From NCBI GenBank assembly GCA_937872275.1, contig CALMSE010000265.1, forward strand, positions 1-5,239: a stretch of DNA of 5,239 nt, given 5' to 3'. Each line of letters starts with the position of its first letter. Position 1 is the first letter of the stretch. This document shows, piece after piece, positions 1 through 5,113 of the stretch. The position numbers and the translations under genes are program-made. The notes below the pieces were generated by a model. That model was not told the DNA's origin. It saw nothing but the letters and a program-made list of their open reading frames with translations, and searched no databases. The stretch comes from an uncultured Leucobacter sp. (GTDB taxonomy: Bacteria; Actinomycetota; Actinomycetes; Actinomycetales; Microbacteriaceae).

Positions 1-1
1 G

Positions 2-310
2 CCCGTCGCGGTGTTCGACCGGTCGAAGGCCCGCGAGGTCTTCTACCACGACCTGCCCGAGGAGGCGATGGCGGCGGCGACCGCCCGCCTCGACCCGCAG
101 CCGCTGTCGATCTTCGCGACGCCGGTGGCCCTGCCCGAGCCGATCGCGATCCCCACGGACTACGTCGTCTGCACGGAGGACGCGGCGATCCCGCCCGAGC
201 TGCAGGACCTCATGGCCGAGCGCTCACCGGCGACCGTGTTCCGCGTCGCATCGAGCCACTCGCCGATGTTCTCGCTCACCCGGGAGTTGAGCGACATCCT
301 CGCGCGGTAG
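2..310 (+). CDS. alpha/beta-fold hydrolase, C-terminal part (5' end outside window)
   Basis: This is the last 102 codons of a gene that begins left of the window; the reading frame is open from base 2 to the TAG at 308-310. The protein resembles the C-terminal half of small esterase-like alpha/beta hydrolases (Abhydrolase_6 type, the plant salicylate-esterase/hydroxynitrile-lyase-like group common in actinobacteria). Visible hallmarks are a YVVCTEDAAIP strand-turn with the probable catalytic-triad Asp at codon 179-181, and a terminal SSHSPMFS segment with the probable catalytic His at codon 257-259, followed by an L-x-x-I-L helix at the end. The nucleophile Ser (GxSxG) would lie upstream and cannot be seen. 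The substrate cannot be predicted; such proteins are cytoplasmic and cleave small esters or related compounds. The gene converges on the HEAT-repeat gene and is probably unrelated to it. The GTG at base 11 is an internal codon, not a credible start. Confidence 0.85.
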   Translation, partial: PVAVFDRSKAREVFYHDLPEEAMAAATARLDPQPLSIFATPVALPEPIAIPTDYVVCTEDAAIPPELQDLMAERSPATVFRVASSHSPMFSLTRELSDILAR

Positions 311-344
311 GGCGCGGGGGTCGGAGCCCGGTGCGGGGCCGGAC

Positions 345-370
345 GGGCCGGCGCCGGCGCCGGAGCGCCC
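345..370. terminator. GC palindrome in convergent gap, possible bidirectional terminator
   Basis: Bases 348-363 form a perfect 16-base palindrome (CCGGCGCC/GGCGCCGG) that can fold as a 6-bp stem, CCGGCG/CGCCGG, with a CCGG loop on either strand. It lies between the stop codons of two convergent genes, where a shared transcription end is expected. No T-run follows on either strand, so it is not a canonical intrinsic terminator. In such GC-rich DNA, short palindromes also arise by chance. Confidence 0.3.
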
Positions 371-970
371 TCACGCCGGGTCGAGGAAGAACGTCGACCC
401 GGGGTCTTCGAGGAGGCGCAGCGTCGCACCGGCGTGACGAGCCGCGATCCCCTCGCCCGTCGCCGCGGCCTCGAGCGCGGGGGTCGCCGTCTCGCCGAGC
501 TCGACGAAGGCCCGGCTGAGGCTGCGCATGACCTCGAGCCCGCCGCGGCCGAGTTCGGCGGTCAGCTCCTCCGCGAGCCGGGAGCGCTGCTCCTCCGGCA
601 CGAGCCCGGCGGCCGTGCGCCAGGCGGCTCGGGCGACCTCGTCGTCGGGGTCGTGCAGATGGGAGGCGACCGCCTGCCACGCGCGCCCGTCTCGGAGCTT
701 CGACAGCGTGTGCAGGGCCTGGCTGCGCGCCTGCGGGGCGTCCGCATCGAGCTCGGCGATGATTCTCGGCAGCACGAGCTCTCCGGGCAGCCGCGTGAGC
801 GCCCACGTCAGCATGTCGCGCACGTAGAAGTCGGGTTCGATCGCGCAGCGCGCGACGAGCGGCTCGAGGTAGGCCGCCTCGGGGCGGGTGCCGGCGGCGA
901 GCGCGGCCTGCAGCCGGTCCGAGGAGTCATCGACGGCAAGCGCCTCGGCGAGCGCGGCGGCGGGATCCAT
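371..970 (-). CDS. HEAT-repeat domain-containing protein
   Basis: A predicted soluble protein of 199 residues built of HEAT-type helical hairpins, with no signal peptide or membrane segment. Four to five repeats can be traced at about 35-62, 66-95, 98-126, 131-159 and 163-189. They show the usual pattern of a proline or aspartate turn, hydrophobic helix positions and a conserved Arg or Asp, as in EPDFYVRDMLTWALTRLP, QARSQALHTLSKL and DPDDEVARAAWRTA. This matches a small actinobacterial HEAT-repeat family; HEAT stacks are protein-binding scaffolds and no enzymatic residues are evident. ATG at 970 is preferred because GGCGGA (976-981) lies 5 bases upstream; GTG at 973 would add one residue. The GH65 stop is only 13 bp upstream, so the gene is likely co-transcribed and translationally coupled with GH65. 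Its function is unknown; a role with the sugar enzymes is inference from position only. Confidence 0.85.
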   Translation of the reverse strand: MDPAAALAEALAVDDSSDRLQAALAAGTRPEAAYLEPLVARCAIEPDFYVRDMLTWALTRLPGELVLPRIIAELDADAPQARSQALHTLSKLRDGRAWQAVASHLHDPDDEVARAAWRTAAGLVPEEQRSRLAEELTAELGRGGLEVMRSLSRAFVELGETATPALEAAATGEGIAARHAGATLRLLEDPGSTFFLDPA

Positions 971-983
971 CACGATCCGCCGC

Positions 984-3539
984 CTACGCCGTCGGCGGCA
1001 GCGTCGGCACCGGGGTGGGCGCCGTGAGCGCCTCCGGGTCGAAGTCGATCACGCCGCTGTCTCCGTCGCGCGGCAGCATGCCGGCGGAAAGCCCGCGGAA
1101 CGCCGCGAGCTCGGGCCCGTGATCGGCCAGCGGCACCTCGACGGGGGCGCCCGGGCCGACGAGGAACTTCTCGCCCCTGACGCGCACGGGCACGGGCTTC
1201 TCGCCCGCCACGAGCTCGAAGCAGATCCGCTCCCGCTCGAGCGACACCGCGAGGCGGCTGCCGCGCCACTGCAGCGCGAAGCGCAGCCCGCCCCAGTGCT
1301 CGGGCAGGCGCGGATCGAAGCTGAGGCGGCGCCCCGCGTCGCGGAGCCCCGCGAAGCCCTGCACGAGCGCCATCCAGACCCCGCCCGCCGAGGCGATGTG
1401 GGCGCCGTCGGAGGAGTTGCGGTGCAGGTCGTCGAGGTCCACGTGCAGCGCGTGCTCGAAGTAGCGGTAGGCGAGTTCGCGGTAGCCCACCTCGGCGGCG
1501 ATGATCGACTGCACGACGGCCGACAGCGTCGAGTCCCCCGTCGTCAGCGCGTCGTAGTACTCGAAATCCCGTCTCTTCTCGTCGCGGCTGAACTCGTCGC
1601 TCGCGAGCAGCAGCGCGAGCACCACGTCGGCCTGCTTCAGCACCTGGAAGCGGTAGATGACGAGCGGGTGGAAGTGCAGGAGCAGCGGCTTCTGCTCGGG
1701 AGGGGTGGCCGCGAGGTCCCAGACCTCGCGCTCGAGGAAGTGCGCGTCCTGCGGGTGCACCCGCAGCTCGTCGGAGTAGGGCACGTGCATGCCCTCGGCC
1801 GCCCGCTCCCAGGCCTCGACCTCGGCGGGGTCGAGCCGCAGCCGCGCGCACAGCTCCGCGTACTCGTGGGGCGCGTCGGTCTCGAGCGTGCGCACCACCT
1901 CGACGGCGAAGCGCAGGTTGAAGCGCGCCATCACGTTCGTGAAGAGGTTGTCGTTCACCACCGTCGTGTACTCATCCGGGCCGGTGACGCCGTGGATGTG
2001 GAAGCGGTCCCCGTCCCAGAACCCCAGGCTGGACCAGAGCCTCGCGGTCTCGACCGCGATGTCGGCCGCGCCGGACACCATGTACTCGAGGTCGCCCGTG
2101 GCCGCGACGTAGCGCGCGAGCGCGTAGGTGATGTCGGCGTTGATGTGGTACGCCGCGGTGCCGGCGGCGTAGTAGGCGCTCGCCTCCTCGCCGTTGATGG
2201 TGCGCCACGGGAAGAGCGCGCCCTCCTCGTTCAGGATCGTCGCCCGCAGCCGGGCCTGAGGCAGCATGCGCTGGCGGGAGCGCAGCGCGTTGCGGGCCCA
2301 GAGCGGCGAGGTGTAGCTGAGGAAGGGCAGCACGTAGATCTCGGCGTCCCAGAAGTAGTGCCCGCTGTACCCTGAACCGGTGAGCCCCTTCGCCGCGATG
2401 CCGCGGCCGTCGGCGCGGGCGGCGGCCTGGGCGAGCTGGAAGAGGTTCCAGCGGATCGCCTGCTGCACGCCCGGCTCGGCGTCGACCTCGACGTCGCTGC
2501 GATCCCAGAACCCGTCGAGGAACTCGCGCTGCGTCTTCCAGCGCTGCTCGGGCGGCTCGGCGGCGGCTCGGTCGAGGGTGTGCACGCAGCGGTCGATCAT
2601 CTCGGAGAGGGTCGCGGTCGACGACGAGTGGTAGGCGATGGTCTTCAGGAGCGTCACCGTGCGGCCCTGCCTGGCGCGGCCCTGGAACACGTGCCGCACG
2701 CGATCCTCGGAGGCCTGCACGCGGGTCTGCCACTCCCCCGCGGCCTCGCCGGCGCTTCCGCCCGTGTCGCCGCCGTCGAAGTCGTGGTCGACGCCCACCC
2801 CCAGCGTCATGCGCGAGTTGCGCACCTGGAAGCTCAGCACGCTGCGCCGGCCCTCGTGCAGGGCCGGGCCCGGCTCGAGCGTGCGCTCGGCGAGGCGCTC
2901 GCTCTTGCGCGGGTCGACGAGCAGCGCGCCGCCGGGCGGGATCACCGGGTCGACTCGGCCGAGATCCTGCCGGTTCATGATGAGGCTCGACATGGTGAGC
3001 TCGGCGTCGGCGTCGAGCACCGTGACGCGCATCTCGATCGTCGCCATGTGCCGCGAGGCGAAGCTGACCATGCGGCGGGTCTCGACGCGCACCCGTTTGC
3101 CGGTCGGCGTGAGCCACAGCAGCTCGCGGGCGAGCGTGCCGGCTCGCAGGTCGAGGGTGCGGCTCACCTCGAGGATGTCGGCCGATGAGAGGTTCAGGCG
3201 CTCGTCGTCGACGTAGATGCGGATCGTCTTCGCGTCGGGCGCGTTGACGATGGTCTGGCCGTGCTCGGCGAAGCCGTAGGCGTATTCGGCGTGGCGGATC
3301 GCCCAGGTCTCGTGCAGGCCGTTGACGAAGGTGCCGTGGTTGCCGAGCGGGCGGCCCTCCTCGTGATTGCCGCGCATGCCGAGGTAGCCGTTGGCGAGGG
3401 CGAAGATCGTCTCGTCCTGCCCGGCGAGCGCCGGGTCGATGCCGTGCACCGTGAGGCGCCAGGGGTCGGTGCCGAAGTCGCGGTGGGGCTCGGCGCCGTG
3501 CGGTGCGGTGCTCGGCGGTTCGAAGGCGGCGGGTTCCAT
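984..3539 (-). CDS. glycoside hydrolase family 65 protein (disaccharide phosphorylase or hydrolase)
   Basis: An 851-residue GH65 enzyme of full family length. The family cleaves alpha-glucosyl disaccharides (maltose, trehalose, kojibiose, nigerose), mostly by inverting phosphorolysis to beta-glucose-1-phosphate. Domains in order are an N-terminal beta-sandwich (about 25-300), an (alpha/alpha)6 catalytic barrel (about 350-745) and a small C-terminal beta domain (about 750-815). Visible motifs are GYLGMRGNHEEG near 51-62, FWDAEIY with W397 and D398 (glucose-binding), GPDEYTTVVND with the general acid E523, and VLKQADVV with K635/Q636. At 666-673, TTGDSTLS has Gly where classical phosphorylases usually carry His. 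The ATG at 3539 overlaps the TGA of the HAD gene (TGATG), with GGGGGAG 8 bases upstream. Although the frame is open far upstream, the family alignment begins just after this ATG. A beta-phosphoglucomutase partner favours phosphorolysis; substrate is not predictable. No signal peptide is seen, so it is cytoplasmic. Confidence 0.93.
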   Translation of the reverse strand: MEPAAFEPPSTAPHGAEPHRDFGTDPWRLTVHGIDPALAGQDETIFALANGYLGMRGNHEEGRPLGNHGTFVNGLHETWAIRHAEYAYGFAEHGQTIVNAPDAKTIRIYVDDERLNLSSADILEVSRTLDLRAGTLARELLWLTPTGKRVRVETRRMVSFASRHMATIEMRVTVLDADAELTMSSLIMNRQDLGRVDPVIPPGGALLVDPRKSERLAERTLEPGPALHEGRRSVLSFQVRNSRMTLGVGVDHDFDGGDTGGSAGEAAGEWQTRVQASEDRVRHVFQGRARQGRTVTLLKTIAYHSSSTATLSEMIDRCVHTLDRAAAEPPEQRWKTQREFLDGFWDRSDVEVDAEPGVQQAIRWNLFQLAQAAARADGRGIAAKGLTGSGYSGHYFWDAEIYVLPFLSYTSPLWARNALRSRQRMLPQARLRATILNEEGALFPWRTINGEEASAYYAAGTAAYHINADITYALARYVAATGDLEYMVSGAADIAVETARLWSSLGFWDGDRFHIHGVTGPDEYTTVVNDNLFTNVMARFNLRFAVEVVRTLETDAPHEYAELCARLRLDPAEVEAWERAAEGMHVPYSDELRVHPQDAHFLEREVWDLAATPPEQKPLLLHFHPLVIYRFQVLKQADVVLALLLASDEFSRDEKRRDFEYYDALTTGDSTLSAVVQSIIAAEVGYRELAYRYFEHALHVDLDDLHRNSSDGAHIASAGGVWMALVQGFAGLRDAGRRLSFDPRLPEHWGGLRFALQWRGSRLAVSLERERICFELVAGEKPVPVRVRGEKFLVGPGAPVEVPLADHGPELAAFRGLSAGMLPRDGDSGVIDFDPEALTAPTPVPTLPPTA

Positions 3540-4240
3540 CAGTTCAGCTCCCCCAGGTCCTCGACGACCGTGTCGGCGCCCGCCGCCTCGAGCGCGGCGC
3601 GGCCCGCGCCGCGATCCACCCCCACGACGAGGCCGAAGCCGCCGGCGCGGCCGGCCTCGACGCCCGAGGCCGCGTCTTCGAACACCACCGCGCGCTCGGG
3701 CGTCGTACCGAGCAGCTCGGCCGCGCGCAGGAAGGTGTCGGGGGCGGGCTTGCCCGGGAGCCCCTCGCGCGCGGCGACGACTCCGTCGACGACCGCCGCG
3801 AAGCGGTCTCGCAGCCTCGCCGCCCGCAGCACCTCCTCGGCGTTGCGCGAGCTCGAGACGACGGCGAGCGGCTTGCCCTGAGCGCCCAGCCGGTCGATCA
3901 GGCGCACCGTGCCCGGATAGGGGTTGATGCCGTCGCGCTCGAGCATCTCGGCGAAGAGGCGGTTCTTGGCGTTGCCGATGCCGCGGATCGTGCCGAACCC
4001 CTCGTCGCCCTCCTCCCCCATCGGCAGCGCGATCCCGCGAGCCTCGAGCAGGGCGGCGACGCCCTCGAAACGGGGCCGCCCGTCCAGCGAGTCGAAGTAG
4101 TCGCTCTCGCGATAGGGCTCGGCGCCCGAGGCTCGGAACACCCGCTCGAAGGCCTCGCGCCAGGCCCTGCGATGCAGCAGCACGGTGGGGGTGATGACCC
4201 CGTCGAGGTCGAACAGGTAGGCGTCGTACTGCTCGATCAC
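3539..4240 (-). CDS. beta-phosphoglucomutase-type HAD family hydrolase
   Basis: A 233-residue HAD superfamily, subfamily IA protein. Motif I is DLDGVIT (D11 nucleophile, D13 acid/base), motif II SSS at 129-131, motif III GKPAPD with K164, and motif IV FEDAASG with E188/D189. The helical cap (about 18-95) contains SLDGRPRFEGVAALLEARGI and GNAKNRLF, close to the VDGKPR-DGV-FL-RGI and GN-KN patterns of beta-phosphoglucomutases. The expected reaction is interconversion of beta-glucose-1-phosphate and glucose-6-phosphate in the cytoplasm through an aspartyl-phosphate, with Mg2+. The neighbouring GH65 gene, which could make beta-glucose-1-phosphate, supports this; the same pairing occurs in mycobacteria (Rv3400/Rv3401, from memory). 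Start chosen: GTG at 4240, with GGAGG at 4250-4254, 9 bases upstream. It is the first gene of the HAD-GH65-HEAT set. A simple sugar-phosphate phosphatase remains possible. Confidence 0.9.
   Translation of the reverse strand: MIEQYDAYLFDLDGVITPTVLLHRRAWREAFERVFRASGAEPYRESDYFDSLDGRPRFEGVAALLEARGIALPMGEEGDEGFGTIRGIGNAKNRLFAEMLERDGINPYPGTVRLIDRLGAQGKPLAVVSSSRNAEEVLRAARLRDRFAAVVDGVVAAREGLPGKPAPDTFLRAAELLGTTPERAVVFEDAASGVEAGRAGGFGLVVGVDRGAGRAALEAAGADTVVEDLGELN
3548..3554 (-). promoter_or_regulatory. Shine-Dalgarno for GH65, inside the end of the HAD gene
   Basis: GGGGGAG on the minus strand sits 8 bases before the ATG at 3539 and lies within the last codons of the HAD gene. Together with the one-base TGATG overlap it fixes the GH65 start and points to translational coupling. 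Confidence 0.7.
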
Positions 4241-4360
4241 GCGGCTGCGCCTCCACTCGCTCTGCGGCCCGTTCGGGCGTTCGCCCGAGCCCGTCGCGGC
4301 GGCGGCACGGCCGACGCCGAAACGTGCACCACACTACCATTGCGACGAGGCGGAACCCCC
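4241..4360 (-). other. intergenic gap between MarR gene and HAD-GH65-HEAT set
   Basis: This 120-bp gap must hold the end of the MarR transcript and probably the promoter of the sugar operon, unless MarR reads through. Bases 4273-4288 form a hairpin, TCGGGC-GTTC-GCCCGA, without a T-run. A very weak minus-strand -10-like TAGTGT lies at 4331-4336, without a convincing -35. The 9-mer AAACGTGCA (4320-4328) recurs in reverse orientation in the MarR-idi gap. None of these sites is secure. Confidence 0.35.
4250..4254 (-). promoter_or_regulatory. Shine-Dalgarno GGAGG deciding the GTG start of the HAD gene
   Basis: GGAGG on the minus strand lies 9 bases upstream of GTG at 4240. It supports the non-ATG start, which also places DLDGV at the normal distance of about 10 residues from the N terminus. 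Confidence 0.7.
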
Positions 4361-4978
4361 TCAGCGCTCCGCCGGGCGCCCGCTCCCCGGGGCCTCGCCG
4401 GGCGCCTCCTCGGCCCAGCCCGAACCCGCGAGCGACAGCTCCCCCGTCATGTCCTCCAGGAACCGGATCACCACTTCGCGTTCGTCGCGCGTGAGCCTCG
4501 CGGCCGCGTAGAACCGTTTGGCCTGCTGGCGCCCCACGGTCTGCATGGCCGAGACCTCCGTCTCGGGAGTCACCTTGATCGCGAAGGCGCGGCGGTCGGT
4601 GGGGTGCACCTCGCGGGTGATGTGCCCTCCGCGTTCGAGGCGGTTCAGGAGCTTGGTCGTCGATGCCGCCGATATCTTCAGGTGGGCGGCGAGCATGCCG
4701 GGAGTCACCAGCGCCTCGCGATTGCCCGCGACGATGAGGTAGTGGATCGCCCGCATGTCCTGGGTGCTCAGCCTCATGTACTTCTGCGAGGCCGCGGAGA
4801 GCTGCTCCTCGGCGGTCCGGAGCTCGGAGAGCGCCCTCATCAGCATCCCGATCTGACCGACATCCTCCGGCGCGAGTCCGGATCGATCGACCAGCTCGCT
4901 GCGAGGGTCGCTGGAATCCACCTCGTACAGGTTCGCCGAGATCGGATCGCCTTCCGTTCCAGCGGGTGTCTCAGCCAT
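4361..4978 (-). CDS. MarR-family transcriptional regulator, divergent from idi
   Basis: A 205-residue protein with a MarR-type winged helix-turn-helix. A variable N-terminal extension (1-40) is followed by the first helices (about 41-68), the wHTH (about 69-140), with a recognition helix near ISAASTTKLLNRLERGGHI (102-120), and the beta-wing with the MarR-typical PTDRRAF around D128-R129-R130. Dimerisation helices follow (about 139-183), then a Gly/Pro/Glu-rich tail (188-205). MarR proteins are cytoplasmic dimers that usually repress a divergent gene and themselves, and are released by a small ligand. Start: ATG at 4978 with AGGA (4986-4989) 7 bases upstream. The gene is divergent from idi across 135 bp containing operator-like repeats. 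This resembles C. glutamicum CrtR, a MarR-type repressor divergent from the carotenoid operon and responsive to geranylgeranyl diphosphate. Whether it is orthologous to CrtR is inference, so no symbol is given. Confidence 0.9.
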   Translation of the reverse strand: MAETPAGTEGDPISANLYEVDSSDPRSELVDRSGLAPEDVGQIGMLMRALSELRTAEEQLSAASQKYMRLSTQDMRAIHYLIVAGNREALVTPGMLAAHLKISAASTTKLLNRLERGGHITREVHPTDRRAFAIKVTPETEVSAMQTVGRQQAKRFYAAARLTRDEREVVIRFLEDMTGELSLAGSGWAEEAPGEAPGSGRPAER

Positions 4979-5011
4979 ACCTTCATCCTAAGGATCGCGG
5001 TGCAGCACGCC

Positions 5012-5041
5012 TTGCACGTTTACTAAACATTGGTTTACTAT
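5012..5041 (+). promoter_or_regulatory. possible idi promoter, upper copy
   Basis: TTGCAC (5012-5017) and TACTAT (5036-5041) are separated by 18 bases, giving an approximate sigma70-type -35/-10 pair (3/6 and 4/6 matches to consensus). The start of transcription would be about 65 bases before the idi ATG. The spacer and -10 box overlap the operator-like half-sites, so a bound regulator would block it. Confidence 0.4.
5018..5040. promoter_or_regulatory. candidate MarR operator with three alternating half-sites
   Basis: GTTTA (5018-5022), TAAAC (5024-5028) and GTTTA (5033-5037) alternate in orientation. The first two make the 11-base inverted repeat GTTTACTAAAC, and the last two make TAAAC-ATTG-GTTTA. 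GTTTACTA is also a direct repeat (5018-5025, 5033-5040) with a 15-bp period. The element lies in an AT-rich island between a MarR gene and its divergent neighbour, the usual place for a MarR operator. Binding by this protein is inferred. Confidence 0.6.
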
Positions 5042-5058
5042 CTCCAGAAGAATACTAT
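5030..5058 (+). promoter_or_regulatory. possible idi promoter, lower copy
   Basis: TTGGTT (5030-5035), 17 bases, then TACTAT (5053-5058) forms a second promoter-like pair on the plus strand. It would start transcription near 5065. Its -35 box lies inside the third operator half-site. Only one of this and the upper copy may be real. Confidence 0.35.
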
Positions 5059-5059
5059 A
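5054..5059 (-). promoter_or_regulatory. -10-like box for the MarR gene
   Basis: On the minus strand these bases read TATAGT, a 5/6 match to TATAAT. Transcription toward MarR would begin near 5047, and the operator-like repeats (5018-5040) would then lie just downstream of the start, compatible with autorepression. No good -35 box is seen (TTCGAT at 5078-5083, 18-base spacer, is weak). Confidence 0.35.
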
Positions 5060-5113
5060 TGTTGATGGGTGATGGGCATCGAAGGGTGCCGGGCAGCGAG
5101 AAGAGCGGGGATC

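Noticed and set aside
11..13. GTG at base 11 as a start for the leftmost gene.
   Set aside because: The frame is open to the window edge, and the resulting 99 residues would lack the core and nucleophile of an alpha/beta hydrolase, so the gene begins upstream.
888..2375. 495-codon open frame on the plus strand antisense to GH65.
   Set aside because: It is a shadow of the high third-position GC of GH65. The product is a Val/Arg/His/Glu-rich string with no recognisable domain.
4271..4290. Hairpin TCGGGC-GTTC-GCCCGA as the terminator of the MarR gene.
   Set aside because: It has no following T-run, lies about 70 bases past the MarR stop and close to the HAD start, and pairs slightly better on the plus strand, which is the wrong strand. 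Short GC hairpins are common at this composition.
984..4340. Single 1118-codon open frame suggesting a HAD-GH65 fusion or a much longer GH65.
   Set aside because: Upstream of 3539 the frame runs through the HAD gene out of phase and translates to Arg/Gly/Ala-rich sequence without domain motifs. The HAD frame there has all four motifs, and the GH65 ATG has its own ribosome-binding site.
3503..5026. 507-codon plus-strand open frame antisense to the HAD and MarR genes.
   Set aside because: It spans two well-supported genes and an intergenic gap on the other strand, and has no family motifs. It is a compositional artefact.
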